Origin: Marinigracilibium pacificum
GTDB lineage: Bacteria > Bacteroidota > Bacteroidia > Cytophagales > Cyclobacteriaceae
Length of the DNA stretch: 64,000 nucleotides
Direction: 5' to 3'
NCBI RefSeq assembly: GCF_012926615.1
Contig: NZ_JABBNU010000006.1
Location: 307,633 to 371,632 of the forward strand
In this document: piece by piece, positions 53,809 to 63,567 of the stretch
Layout of the letters: each line of letters starts with the position of its first letter
How positions within the stretch are numbered: the first letter of the stretch is position 1
Notes under the pieces: generated by a model
Seen by the model: only the letters and a program-made list of their open reading frames with translations
Told to the model about the DNA's origin: nothing
Databases searched by the model: none
Position numbers and translations under genes: made by a program

Positions 53809-53973
53809 ATCTCATGACACTTCATGACAATAAATCAATAATCTTGACATTACAAAAAATAGTTTGGAAATAGGATTTCAGAATTAAAAAATATTACTAG
53901 TATTGCAGAGTAAATAGTGAATGCACGTTTACTATTTATAAGGAATTTTTTTCAACCAAAAACAAATACTGAC

Positions 53974-54723
53974 ATGCGAATTTTTAAAATCAGCACAGGC
54001 GTAATGGCCTTGTTATCACTATGTTTAATTGTAATAAACCTTTCATGTGCTAAGGAAGAAGTTACTCCAGACAATGGTGAAGTAATTGACATCCCTCGCG
54101 ATGGACTTGTAGCTTTCTATCCGTTTAATGGGAATTATAATGATGAAAGTGGAGTGGGAGAAGCTGCTAATTTAGTTAAAAAAGGAACTAATGGAGGCTT
54201 TACAACAGATAGATATGGAAATGAAAATAGTGCTTTTTTATCTGATTTTGATCAATGGCTGGAAGTTCAAAATGATAAATTTATTTTTGACAGTGATTTT
54301 ACTTTAACAGCCTGGGCAAAAGCAGAAAGAAGTGAGGATAAAAAAGGCCAGGAAAGATTATTTCAATCTTCTTCCTACTATTTTGGTTATGCAACAAACA
54401 TTATAAATAAACTTTCGTGCTATGTAAAGAAAAGTGGAGCAGGGTATAGGTCTGTATTATCAGATGAGATTCAAAATATTTCAGAGTGGAAATTTGTATG
54501 TTTTACGTATAAAAAAGGGGAAAGAGAAACTTCTATATATATAGATGGCAAATTGCATGGGAAAGAAATTCAAGAAGAAGGATTTGAAATGACAATTCCA
54601 TCAAATACATTTTACTTATTTGGAAGTTATTTTGATGGAATTGGTGATGATGCAGCTATTTATAATAAAGCATTAAATCAAAATGAAATTGATCAGTTAT
54701 ATCGTCAGAATATTACTAAGTAA
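53974..54723 (+). CDS. LamG-like (concanavalin A-like) lipoprotein
   Basis: ATG 53974 (MRIFKISTGVMALLSLCLIVINLSC) gives a lipoprotein signal with lipobox NLSC; the frame is open back to GTG 53917 but that extension would spoil it. The 249-residue product carries a LamG/laminin_G_3 type domain (about 45-240: GLVAFYPFNGNYNDESG..., FTLTAWAKAERSEDKK, WKFVCFTYKKGERETSIYIDGKL, GIGDDAAIYNKALNQNEIDQLY). It binds a surface or polysaccharide ligand in principle. Its stop overlaps the next start by one base. Confidence 0.88.
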   Translation: MRIFKISTGVMALLSLCLIVINLSCAKEEVTPDNGEVIDIPRDGLVAFYPFNGNYNDESGVGEAANLVKKGTNGGFTTDRYGNENSAFLSDFDQWLEVQNDKFIFDSDFTLTAWAKAERSEDKKGQERLFQSSSYYFGYATNIINKLSCYVKKSGAGYRSVLSDEIQNISEWKFVCFTYKKGERETSIYIDGKLHGKEIQEEGFEMTIPSNTFYLFGSYFDGIGDDAAIYNKALNQNEIDQLYRQNITK

Positions 54724-57700
54724 TGAGGTTCGTTTTAATTTCAATAGGATTTTTATTATCCTTAACTTCCTTTTCTCAGGGAGGGAAATTATTTGTTCAA
54801 GGGTCAGGAGGAGAATTTCTTGATCAAGGTGTATTTTGTCAAAATGACACAATTGAATTTTATTTTAATAAACCTGCAGGATATTCAGATAATGATGAAA
54901 TAAACTACCGTCTGAAAGATAAAACAATCAATAGACTTTATGAAATAAGTTTTGAAGCAGAAGAGCTGGGTTTAATTAGAGGTGTTGCTATTATTCAATC
55001 GGATTATTTAGTAAATAATCATTCTTTCGCTGTAGTTATACCTTCAGGAAATAATGGGAATCCAGATGATGTCATTGCCTCAGGATTTACTCTCACCGTC
55101 AAAGAAACACCGAAAGTACAAGATTTTAACTTATTAAATACTAGTCAAACTGACAATATCTTTGATAATGATGAAAATTATGTAGTCTTAAATGGAGGGT
55201 CTTCTACTTCGAATAATCCCAATTTGGAGAATTATTATTATGGGGATGGTGTTTTTGAAACAAGTCCAGGTTCAGGTTTTTATAGGTTTTATCCTACAAG
55301 AGTTCCTGTTGGGCAAAACACTGTCTATTATCAGCCAAAGCTGAATCATGGAGATATAACATGTGTTGCTGATCCACCATCATCTATAGATGTAACAATT
55401 AATAATTCAGGTAGTTTTATCAGTTTTGATCCGGATTCAAAAATTTCAAATTCTAACTATCTGTGTGTAGGAGACCTACGTGGTTATTCGACAACTTTTA
55501 AGTTTAGGTTAAATGACCAGGAGTATGAGTCGAATTATATAAATGTGGATGGCTGTAAAACAGTAACTAATTATTTTTTTACAGATGTTACCCAGTTATA
55601 TATTTACTATTATTATAATGGTTCTTATCATGAAATACCTGTAAATACATATACTGAACAAGATGTGCCTGATGGTTATTTGGTTTCAGGATCATTTAAT
55701 ATACCATCAAATATTCCGCTAGACATTCAGAACTTTAGATTGAGGGTTAAAGGAAATAGAAGGAGGGTTATGTCTTACATTGGACCTGGTTGTCCGGCTC
55801 AGGATATTAATGATTATGAAACGAATTCAACTGTTGCATATTTTTATCCAAAAGCAAATCCGAACCCTAAAATAAACTTATCTGATTTATCCGGAACTTT
55901 TTGTAAGGATAATAGTAAGGAGATCCAGATCTCATATAGTTTTAATGAGACCAATGCGGACCATAATCCTGATACTACTGCTGGTAATATTAAATACAGC
56001 TTTGAAGGTGGTTCTTACAAAATATATCCTTCTAATGAATTTATTCCGTCAGCTTTTCCAACTGGATCGTATTCATTTAAATATGTTCATAATGAAGGAA
56101 ATAAAGATAGGAATTTCTGCTCTCAGGAATCTAGTCCAATTACTTTAAAAGTAGTTCCTTTACCTCAAGCTAGTACTGACTTTCCTCTTAAAGCTTGTGT
56201 TGGCGATACTGTTGAATTTGATATTAACGGTATAAAGCTAGATGAAGCATCCTATGTATGGAAGTTTGGTGATGGTGATTCACTAACCCAGGCCAAAGAT
56301 AAAAGAACTTTTGATCGCGAAAGTGCTTATTCTGTAAGTTTAAAGGTTACCAGTAAAGAAGGTTGCGTGAATATCTCGCCTACAGGTTTCATTAATGTAA
56401 CTCCTTATCCTGAAATTGATTTTTCATATCTGGGTGGTTGCTCTGAATACAATACTAAAGTAACTCCTCAGTTGCTTAATTCTGAAGTTTTGCAAGTGAC
56501 GGATATAGATTCCTGGGAATGGAACTATATTAATAAACAAGCTAAAACAAAGTTTTATAAGGAAATGGTTCCATTGGAAGATACATTTGAATCTAATGGA
56601 ATGTACAATATTTCATTAACTGCAACTTCTAATGCAGGTTGTGAAACGACTATAACGAATCGAATTTTTATCCAACCTGTAATTGAAGTGTTTAATTACT
56701 TCGAAACGTTTAATAGTGATACTTATCCCGGATGGATTTCATCCGGAGAGATAAGGTCTGAAGTGAATTCAAGTTGGGTTAAGCTACCTCAGTTTAATAG
56801 TCAAAACGGGGTATGGGCCACTAGTGAAAATAGTGGCACCTATTATAACAATGAAAAATCATTTCTTGAGTCACCTTGTTTCATTTTAGATAAAACTAGT
56901 CTTCCGATGATGGATTTAACCATTGCTTCTGAAACTGATGAGCAAGCAGATGGTGCAATTGTTGAATATACAGTTGATGGGGGCGAAACATGGAAGAAAT
57001 TTGGAAACAAAGACGCTGGAATCGGGTGGTATAATGACAAAAACCTACTCGGATTGCCTGGATCGGGAATTAATAATTTAGATCAGGAAGGCTGGACTGG
57101 AATTTTTGATTGGCAAAGGGCAGCCTACCAGCTTAATGATGTTAAAGAGGAACAAATTAAAGCTGCTCAGCCGGTGAAATTCAGATTTGCTTTTGGTTCT
57201 AATGGAGATAATCCGATTGATGAGCAATTAAGAGGCTTTGCAATTGACAAGTTCTCGATTGTGGAGCGAAACAGGATGATGGTAATTGAAACTTTTACTA
57301 ATGTTAATTCTCCGGATTATCAAATTGCTAATGATTACCTTGAAGAATTACTGGATGGTAAAGAAGATGAGGTTATAGATATTCGTTACCACATTCCAGA
57401 TATTCCTGGGGATCCGGTTTATGAATTGAATAGAAAAGACTTTAGTGCCAAGAGGTTACATTATGGTATAAGTGAGTCGCCAAGGACAGTGTTCGATGGC
57501 GAGTTTAACAAAGATCTTAACTTTCTGGTAGATGAAAATGACTTCGGACAAACTGTATATGACAGGAAATCACTGATTACTGCACCTTTCGATCTTGAAC
57601 TTAAAAAAGAAGAGTTTACAGATAGCATTAGTCTGAAGGCAATCATTACTAAGAATATAACTATTGAAGACTTTGAAGGTGACTTGGTATTGATGGTTGG

Positions 57701-58262
57701 TTTGGTTCAAAAGTCTTTAAAAGTAGGCGATAATGAATATAAAAATATTCTGCGGAAGTTTATTCCAAATGCTGGAGGTATAACTATCGAAGGAGACTGG
57801 CCTGCTGCTGATACATCAAGTGTTGAAGTTGATCTTACCTGGAAGACAGATTACTATAGTGATTTGGAACTTGATGAAGACTATAGGTTTGTAGCCTATT
57901 TGTTCCGTGCACAGGACATTCAGCAAACAAAAGAGATTGTCCAGGGTACATATGTCGATGTTGACCAGCTACCACAACCAAACATTATTACTGGTATCGA
58001 TGATCAGGTGGCTGAAGACAGAATACTGGTTTATCCTAATCCAGCCAGGAACTCAATCAAATTGAAATGGCCTGCCGCAAAGGGTAGAGGGCTTGATTAT
58101 GAGATATATAGTATCAACGGATCTTTTGTGAGCCAGGGACGTTTGCAGTCAGCAAATGAAGCTATTCCTGTTGCGGAAATGCCTGTTGGTATTTATTATT
58201 TAAAGATTGTAACTGATGACATGCAAAAACCGGTTATTAAGAGATTTAGTATAATGAGATAA
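54723..58262 (+). CDS. Large secreted PKD/T9SS type A sorting-domain protein
   Basis: The 1179-residue protein has a signal peptide (MRFVLISIGFLLSLTSFSQ), a long N-terminal beta-rich part, PKD-like domains around 510-600 (VWKFGDGDSLTQAKDK...VSLKVTSKEGC) and 625-690, a jelly-roll-like stretch (YFETFNSDTYPGWISS..., about 700-830), and a thioredoxin-like segment (VIETFTNVNSPDYQIANDYLEELL, about 855). The end is a T9SS type A CTD (ILVYPNPARNSIKLKW...GIYYLKIVTDD...KRFSIMR). It is secreted by T9SS to the cell surface, co-expressed with the LamG lipoprotein. Confidence 0.9.
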   Translation: MRFVLISIGFLLSLTSFSQGGKLFVQGSGGEFLDQGVFCQNDTIEFYFNKPAGYSDNDEINYRLKDKTINRLYEISFEAEELGLIRGVAIIQSDYLVNNHSFAVVIPSGNNGNPDDVIASGFTLTVKETPKVQDFNLLNTSQTDNIFDNDENYVVLNGGSSTSNNPNLENYYYGDGVFETSPGSGFYRFYPTRVPVGQNTVYYQPKLNHGDITCVADPPSSIDVTINNSGSFISFDPDSKISNSNYLCVGDLRGYSTTFKFRLNDQEYESNYINVDGCKTVTNYFFTDVTQLYIYYYYNGSYHEIPVNTYTEQDVPDGYLVSGSFNIPSNIPLDIQNFRLRVKGNRRRVMSYIGPGCPAQDINDYETNSTVAYFYPKANPNPKINLSDLSGTFCKDNSKEIQISYSFNETNADHNPDTTAGNIKYSFEGGSYKIYPSNEFIPSAFPTGSYSFKYVHNEGNKDRNFCSQESSPITLKVVPLPQASTDFPLKACVGDTVEFDINGIKLDEASYVWKFGDGDSLTQAKDKRTFDRESAYSVSLKVTSKEGCVNISPTGFINVTPYPEIDFSYLGGCSEYNTKVTPQLLNSEVLQVTDIDSWEWNYINKQAKTKFYKEMVPLEDTFESNGMYNISLTATSNAGCETTITNRIFIQPVIEVFNYFETFNSDTYPGWISSGEIRSEVNSSWVKLPQFNSQNGVWATSENSGTYYNNEKSFLESPCFILDKTSLPMMDLTIASETDEQADGAIVEYTVDGGETWKKFGNKDAGIGWYNDKNLLGLPGSGINNLDQEGWTGIFDWQRAAYQLNDVKEEQIKAAQPVKFRFAFGSNGDNPIDEQLRGFAIDKFSIVERNRMMVIETFTNVNSPDYQIANDYLEELLDGKEDEVIDIRYHIPDIPGDPVYELNRKDFSAKRLHYGISESPRTVFDGEFNKDLNFLVDENDFGQTVYDRKSLITAPFDLELKKEEFTDSISLKAIITKNITIEDFEGDLVLMVGLVQKSLKVGDNEYKNILRKFIPNAGGITIEGDWPAADTSSVEVDLTWKTDYYSDLELDEDYRFVAYLFRAQDIQQTKEIVQGTYVDVDQLPQPNIITGIDDQVAEDRILVYPNPARNSIKLKWPAAKGRGLDYEIYSINGSFVSQGRLQSANEAIPVAEMPVGIYYLKIVTDDMQKPVIKRFSIMR

Positions 58263-58292
58263 AAAGTATTTAAGAGTCGCATGTTTAAATGA

Positions 58293-58321
58293 AGGGCAGC
58301 CAGAGATGGCTGCTCTTTTTT
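58293..58321 (+). terminator. Terminator of the LamG / T9SS operon
   Basis: GCAGCC and GGCTGC pair around AGAGAT, followed by TCTTTTTT, 30 bp past the stop. Confidence 0.88.
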
Positions 58322-58373
58322 GTTTGATATTAAATTAGGAGTCAGGTCAAAATTTGTATAATTGGAGTTCTGC

Positions 58374-59396
58374 TTAAAGGGGTATTACATTAATCTTACC
58401 CATTGAAGGGTAGTATAATTTATTATTATACAGAACTGTATTAGTAAAAGAATCGTTTTCTGATTTTATTATTGATTTAATAGATTTATCAGGAGAAATT
58501 GTGAAAATCTCATTATTGGTAATGATTAGTAGATCTTTTTTGTGATTAAAAATATTCTCAATAGGATCATTTGCTTCCGCTAACAAGTTAGATTCATCGG
58601 TAATATCAATAACCTGATTACCCATTCCGAGAATAAGCCTATTACCAATCCGACAGTTGATGAACTGTCTATTTGCTCTATTCAAATTATTAAATTCACC
58701 TAGAACGCTTGTTTTCTGAGTATCAATATTAAATGAAACTACTCTGGAAGTCTCACTATCAATCTCACTGATGATAATAATTACATTATCTATTTTATGA
58801 ATTTCATATTTTCTATAAAAACCAGTATTTACAAAAAAGGAATTTAATAAAGTTGGCTTTATCTTTTTGTCATATACAAATAATGAATCAGTAGATAAGA
58901 CGTAATCATTTTTATTATCTTGAAATAGTCCTTTAACAGAAGTGGGATAGAATTTTTTTTCTTGATGGTGATTGTTAAAAACAAAAGAACCAGAATCAGT
59001 ATTAATAATAAGGTTTGAATCTAAAAAAAACCAGTAAGGTTTAAAGGATGAATCAACTCCAAAAGTCTGATGTTTTAATTGTTTACCTGAATAATCATAA
59101 ACTACGAATGATTCAGTTTTGCGATCAACTAAAGAAATAGATTGATTCATAAAACAATAATTATCTCCGTTGCTTTTAATCTCTGGGAATAGAGTCTTGG
59201 TTTTTGATTTTAGATCATAAACTGATAAATAGCTTGAGTCATTAAAGTAAGCCAGTTTTCCATCTGAAGAAATGTGAATTTCCGAAGTAGAATTTAATCC
59301 TTTATCAACGAATAAGGATTCTGAATCTGAAATGTTACTACAACTTTTTAAGCCGATTAATAGGAGAATTAAAAGTATTTCTTTTATATAATTCAT
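58374..59396 (-). CDS. Lipoprotein with propeller-like sequence, function unknown
   Basis: ATG 59396 (MNYIKEILLILLLIGLKSC) is chosen over the in-frame ATG at 59408 because it heads a lipoprotein signal with lipobox LKSC. The 340-residue mature-type sequence alternates short strands with polar turns (LSVYDLKSKTKTLFPE, FVVYDYSGKQLK, VVSFNIDTQKTSVLGE), in keeping with a beta-propeller. No family is recognised. It lies 165 bp beyond the second lipoprotein gene and may belong to the DUF4157 locus. Confidence 0.75.
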   Translation of the reverse strand: MNYIKEILLILLLIGLKSCSNISDSESLFVDKGLNSTSEIHISSDGKLAYFNDSSYLSVYDLKSKTKTLFPEIKSNGDNYCFMNQSISLVDRKTESFVVYDYSGKQLKHQTFGVDSSFKPYWFFLDSNLIINTDSGSFVFNNHHQEKKFYPTSVKGLFQDNKNDYVLSTDSLFVYDKKIKPTLLNSFFVNTGFYRKYEIHKIDNVIIIISEIDSETSRVVSFNIDTQKTSVLGEFNNLNRANRQFINCRIGNRLILGMGNQVIDITDESNLLAEANDPIENIFNHKKDLLIITNNEIFTISPDKSIKSIIKSENDSFTNTVLYNNKLYYPSMGKINVIPL

Positions 59397-59561
59397 TTTA
59401 AAAATCAATTCAAGTTGATTTTCTTATTAAAAAGATTATCATGGTTCTGATATTATTAAGTCTTAACTCAAATTTATAATAGGTTTACCTTTGTCTCAAA
59501 GGATTTTACCTTGATTATTATTTATGTTGTAATTCTTTCAAAAAATATTATATCTAACAAA

Positions 59562-60704
59562 TTACAAAGTGAAAGTAACTAATTGAATACCTCCACTTTC
59601 GTTAGTGAATAGGATTTTTAATTGGTTAGTACTTAACTGCGGAAGAGCAGTATACATATAATTTTCTTGTTTAAATTTCCCAATACTTCTTACTAACTCA
59701 TAGTCCTTTAATATTACATTCTGATCATTGTTAATAATATTATATAATATCAATTCATTATTAAGAGTAGATAAAATTGTACTGTCATTTACCTGAATTT
59801 GATAATTATTAAAAAGTTTATCATTTGGGTTTTTAGAAATTCGCTTTTTCAAAGCTTGATAATTTGATTTAATTTCAGGTTTTTTTAGGATATCTTCTGT
59901 TCTTTTTGCACTATCAATAAGTGACCATGACTCTCCGAAATTATTAGACTCATATAAGAAAAATTGAGTATCCATATCCATTTTATAGAGTCCATTTTGT
60001 ATCGCATAGATCCTGTCATTGTTATTTTGATCCGGAATCAGCATTTCGATATAAGCATTTTCAATACCATTCATTCTTTTTTGAATCTTTCCATTTTCGG
60101 GATTATTAAAAAGAAGGTGACCACCGTTTATTAAAACAAAGCTTGTGTCATGAAACAAATCATATTGATATTTAGCTTGCCTGTTTTTCAAGCTATCAAG
60201 AGTATTATTGTTAATTGCCATGAGGCCGGAAAGATCCAGTTGGGTCGCCAAATAATTTTGTTCAGGATCCTCTTTTTGAAAGAACCAGTACACTAATCCG
60301 GATGGACTTGTTTTTATAAAGTTTACCTTTAGTGAGTCTGGAATTATATGTTTAGTCCAGGAGTTAGATTCTGCAGTTTTAGTGTATAGTGCATAATCAT
60401 CATACATAACCAGTTCTCCCTGGCGATTAAACTCAGGGTAGTTTACAATGTCTTCATTTGCTGGATTGATTATTTCCCAGGATAAGCCTTTGTTGCGAGT
60501 GATATATGAACGATCATAACATCGTAAAAGCCACTGGTTACTATCTTTTGGATTTATAGAAAAACCAGTGATTTTATCGCCTATCAACCCATTATTTCGT
60601 TTTACTAATTCGGAATTAATAATACTTTTAGTAGTCTTGGTATCGCAACCTGATAATAATGAAAATATAAATAATATTGCTAGGGATAATACTACTTTTT
60701 TCAT
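59562..60704 (-). CDS. BNR-like repeat lipoprotein directly after the DUF4157 gene
   Basis: The 380-residue protein has a lipoprotein signal (MKKVVLSLAILFIFSLLSGC, lipobox LLSGC). Sequence such as WLLRCYDRSYITRNKGLSWEI and FFLYESNNFGESWSLIDSAK resembles Asp-box/BNR propeller strands (xxNxGxSW). The ATG lies 3 bp after the stop of the DUF4157 gene, so the pair is an operon. The partner's role (immunity, receptor or adaptor) is inference. Confidence 0.8.
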   Translation of the reverse strand: MKKVVLSLAILFIFSLLSGCDTKTTKSIINSELVKRNNGLIGDKITGFSINPKDSNQWLLRCYDRSYITRNKGLSWEIINPANEDIVNYPEFNRQGELVMYDDYALYTKTAESNSWTKHIIPDSLKVNFIKTSPSGLVYWFFQKEDPEQNYLATQLDLSGLMAINNNTLDSLKNRQAKYQYDLFHDTSFVLINGGHLLFNNPENGKIQKRMNGIENAYIEMLIPDQNNNDRIYAIQNGLYKMDMDTQFFLYESNNFGESWSLIDSAKRTEDILKKPEIKSNYQALKKRISKNPNDKLFNNYQIQVNDSTILSTLNNELILYNIINNDQNVILKDYELVRSIGKFKQENYMYTALPQLSTNQLKILFTNESGGIQLVTFTL

Positions 60705-60707
60705 TTG

Positions 60708-62693
60708 CTAAAAATTTACTTTAATGTGATTTAATCCACTTAATTGATAAGTGCCGTCTGAACTAAAGTTTCTACCATTTCTTGAAGCTTCTCTTTTAAT
60801 AACACTAGCATTTCCATAAGTTAGAAATTTTAATGTAAAAGATTTAATATCTTTAATCTTACCGTCTAGTATTGATGAATATTCTGTTGGATGAATCCAT
60901 ACCCTAACATCATTTAAAGAGACATTATCATAATTAAACATATAACTTGTTGCAGAATTGAATAATACTGAATAATCACTTGGATAGTTAGCTTTCATTT
61001 CTTTTATAGGGCCATCCATTGGATAGTAATGATTATCAGTAACTATTTCTTTGTCGGCCAAGAAATCTTTAAAGGACTTTTCATTTATTACCTTTAAATG
61101 AAAGCCTCTATTTTGATTTAAAAAATTGGTTTCTTTTGCTTTCAATTTTATTTCATCAGTAGTATTAATTTCAAGACCCATATGGCTCAATGATGAGTTT
61201 AATGAAGCAAATGCAAACTCATTAGGATTTGATAATTGGTTGGAAAAAACACTTTCACCACCTAGAGCATTTAAAGCATGTTCAACCATTGCCCCCCCTT
61301 GTTTGTTTTTATTTCCTATGATCGAAGGATCAGAGAAATATGAACCTTTATCAATTTTACCACTGTTTAGGATGATCTGAGTTAAAAACTCATTCCTAGC
61401 ATGATTAGAAATTCCTGTTATTGTGTTTTCTCCCAAATATTGAGAATACTCAGGGAAAATAGTTTTAAGTACTTCTATTTTTATACCTGCTTTCAAACTA
61501 CCTAAGGTAAATCCATCAAGTACTACTTTATCTGATTGATTATCTTTATAAGCTTGAGAAATATTTAAAATTAAATTATGGATACTATATTCAGTAAGGT
61601 CACAAAGTTTATTATTAATATTTTCAATATTATTAGATACAGATTCAGGCTTATTTTTTATTAACGAATTAAAAATTGAAATAGTGGAGACCACTGCAGA
61701 TCTCATTGTGGACTCTCCAAATGCTTTAATGTTTTGAGCAAATACTGGTAACTTTATTTTTGTAATATTTAGATTTGGTGAAGCATGTAAAACCTTGGTT
61801 TTTATATTTTGTTCAATTGTAGATACCGCTCTTGAAGCCAATAATGGAGCCCAAGCATTTAGTATTCCTATTGCACCAAAAAAACATGATCTTGCAAACT
61901 CTTTTTTAGCTAATTTATCATTTATTGAAGTTTGCATATCATTAATTGCACTCATTTGGCCATTATTGATATTATCAAAAATTTTCCTAATGTCAGTATT
62001 TAAGTCTTGAAGTATATTTTCAGCAAAGTTTGGCTCATCAATTGTTTTAGAAAAATTCTCATCTGCTAATTCCTTTGCTATGTCTTTTACTTCTTTTGAA
62101 CCATATTTATATTCTCTCTTTTCATCTTTAGATCTTGCGGCTAGCTCATTTAAAATTTCTTTTTCACCATCGTTTTTCCTCTGCACCCCACTACCAATTC
62201 CGCTTACATTTGCTTCTTTCCCCTCAGCTGCCTTTTTACCCATTACATCAGCTTCTTGTTCGAGCTGTGAGTTGTCATTGATAGCCATGCCTTTGCCTTG
62301 AATAGTTGGATGGACTCTCCCTTGTCTCTGTTGAACAACATGAGTAAGCTCATGACCAATCAATTCCTGTCCGGATTTGGTTTCAGGATTATACTGACCC
62401 GGTGCAAAATGGACATCATTACCTTGAGCAAAAGCTTTAGCTCCCAAGTTAGTAGCCTCTGAAGAGTCTTTATGTACATTGACATCCGAGAAGCTAGTAC
62501 CGAATGAATTTTCCATTTTCTGCATTACACCACCGGGCAGGGATGATTTATTCATTCTTGAACCAGGTGCTGGTCCATCGTTTTTTAAACTCAATTCACC
62601 ACTGGCAAGGCGTTGTGCAGTTTTGGCTTGGATATTTTTATCAGTCTGTTGCGGACGTTTCTTGTTTTGGTCCTCTCTATTAGCGTATTCCAT
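60708..62693 (-). CDS. DUF4157 (eCIS core domain) metalloprotease-like effector candidate
   Basis: The 661-residue protein begins with a low-complexity charged segment (1-50) and then the DUF4157 domain (about 51-130): LPGGVMQKMENSFGTSF, VNVHKDS, AFAQGNDVHFAPGQYNP and the zinc-metalloprotease-like HELTH at 114-118 (GHELTHVVQQRQG). The following 500 residues match nothing I recognise and end GLNHIKVNF. No signal peptide is present. DUF4157 proteins are often associated with extracellular contractile injection systems or polymorphic toxins; no tail genes are in the window, so this is an orphan locus. A conserved promoter lies upstream and a lipoprotein gene follows by 3 bp. Confidence 0.88.
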   Translation of the reverse strand: MEYANREDQNKKRPQQTDKNIQAKTAQRLASGELSLKNDGPAPGSRMNKSSLPGGVMQKMENSFGTSFSDVNVHKDSSEATNLGAKAFAQGNDVHFAPGQYNPETKSGQELIGHELTHVVQQRQGRVHPTIQGKGMAINDNSQLEQEADVMGKKAAEGKEANVSGIGSGVQRKNDGEKEILNELAARSKDEKREYKYGSKEVKDIAKELADENFSKTIDEPNFAENILQDLNTDIRKIFDNINNGQMSAINDMQTSINDKLAKKEFARSCFFGAIGILNAWAPLLASRAVSTIEQNIKTKVLHASPNLNITKIKLPVFAQNIKAFGESTMRSAVVSTISIFNSLIKNKPESVSNNIENINNKLCDLTEYSIHNLILNISQAYKDNQSDKVVLDGFTLGSLKAGIKIEVLKTIFPEYSQYLGENTITGISNHARNEFLTQIILNSGKIDKGSYFSDPSIIGNKNKQGGAMVEHALNALGGESVFSNQLSNPNEFAFASLNSSLSHMGLEINTTDEIKLKAKETNFLNQNRGFHLKVINEKSFKDFLADKEIVTDNHYYPMDGPIKEMKANYPSDYSVLFNSATSYMFNYDNVSLNDVRVWIHPTEYSSILDGKIKDIKSFTLKFLTYGNASVIKREASRNGRNFSSDGTYQLSGLNHIKVNF

Positions 62694-62756
62694 TAAAAAA
62701 ATGTAAAGGTTGAAGAATTCAAAAATATAAGATTACAGACTGGATTCCAAAAGGGA
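62661..62756 (-). repeat. Repeat copy A: DUF4157 gene start and promoter
   Basis: These 96 bp match copy B (63535-63630) with about eight differences. The copy spans the first codons (MEYA...), the leader and a TTTTG-N18-TATATTTTTG promoter (see the promoter entry). Confidence 0.85.
62720..62752 (-). promoter_or_regulatory. Promoter of the DUF4157 gene
   Basis: On the minus strand TTTTG (62752 downwards), 18 bp, then TATATTTTTG (ending about 62720) resembles TTTG-N17-23-TAnnTTTG. It is kept unchanged in both key elements in the duplicate copy at 63594-63626, which supports function. Confidence 0.5.
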
Positions 62757-62934
62757 AATGAGATTTCTAATCCATCCTGTTACTACATTCAATTCATAGG
62801 GCTCTTATATTTCCTTTTTGGTTTTAAAGAATTTTCGATGATATACCTTAGCGACATGGGCATTGTAATTACGTTTATTTGATTTGCTCTTATTTGGTTA
62901 AAGAACTTTCTAATTAATTACTAGTAGCAATAAC

Positions 62935-63195
62935 CTAAAATAACCATTTTAAGAAAACGCCCAGAGCAATAATTGCTATGGCTGAGATAATTAATAATAT
63001 TTTATTATCAGAAAATAAATAACCTGTAAAGGCAAAGCCTATGATGCCGAAAAGAGCAGAACTCAAAAATAAATTTGATAATCCCATGTCATGAGGATGA
63101 CTAAGGTTAAACCATTTTGCAAAATTAATAAGGTAACTGATTAAAAAGCCTGCCAGAATAAAACCAGCATTGATAAGTATATATTTTAACACCAT
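62935..63195 (-). CDS. Small three-segment membrane protein
   Basis: The 86-residue protein has three hydrophobic segments (YILINAGFILAGFLISYLI; LFLSSALFGIIGFAFTGYLF; ILLIISAIAIIALGVFLKWLF) and no soluble domain. It lies 24 bp after the 77-residue gene, in the gap between the DUF4157 gene and its truncated copy. The family is not recognised. It may be what is left of an accessory (immunity-type) gene of the decayed locus (inference). Confidence 0.6.
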   Translation of the reverse strand: MVLKYILINAGFILAGFLISYLINFAKWFNLSHPHDMGLSNLFLSSALFGIIGFAFTGYLFSDNKILLIISAIAIIALGVFLKWLF

Positions 63196-63219
63196 TGTTC
63201 TCTTAATTTTGAATTTGTC

Positions 63220-63453
63220 TTAATGATCTTTTTTAAATTCCTTTCCGGGTCCTGAAACTGAAGGCTTATCAACCATATTGAATACATGTTCATTCAAGTA
63301 TATTTTTACCTCATTCCATGGTTTTTTCTCACTGTAATATTTTAAAACAATAGCACCCTTATCCATTGCTGACTTTCCGCCTTTTAACTTTGACAGACCT
63401 TCATAACTGTAATCACTATTTAGATTTTTATTTGTAATCCTGGGACCGATCAT
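63220..63453 (-). CDS. Small soluble protein, possibly the tail of a decayed DUF4157-type gene
   Basis: The 77-residue charged protein (MIGPRITNKNLNSDYSYEG..., ending GPGKEFKKDH) has no signal or membrane segment. It lies downstream of, and in the same frame as, the truncated DUF4157 start at 63567, separated from it by several stops. It is not recognised. It could be a small gene of its own or the C-terminal remnant of a deleted effector. Confidence 0.45.
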   Translation of the reverse strand: MIGPRITNKNLNSDYSYEGLSKLKGGKSAMDKGAIVLKYYSEKKPWNEVKIYLNEHVFNMVDKPSVSGPGKEFKKDH

Positions 63454-63492
63454 TCATTAAAGAGACTAATTGTGCTACTAGCAAATCCTTGG

Positions 63493-63567
63493 TTAGTTTT
63501 GTGTTAAAATTATGCCAGATATGAGTGGACTTGTCTTGTTTTGATCGTTTCTTTTAGCGTATTCCAT
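63493..63567 (-). pseudogene. Truncated DUF4157 gene start (duplicate)
   Basis: The frame reads MEYAKRNDQNKTSPLISGI then ILTQN and a stop after 24 codons. The first eleven residues match the intact gene's MEYANREDQNK at eight or nine positions; then the sequence diverges and the DUF4157 domain is absent. The upstream 60 bp are nearly identical to the intact copy. This is a remnant of a second locus, cut just after the start. Confidence 0.75.

Noticed and set aside
53119..53916. Insertion-sequence remnant in the repeat island
   Set aside because: No transposase fragment can be read in any frame and no target-site duplication frames the region; palindromic elements explain it better.
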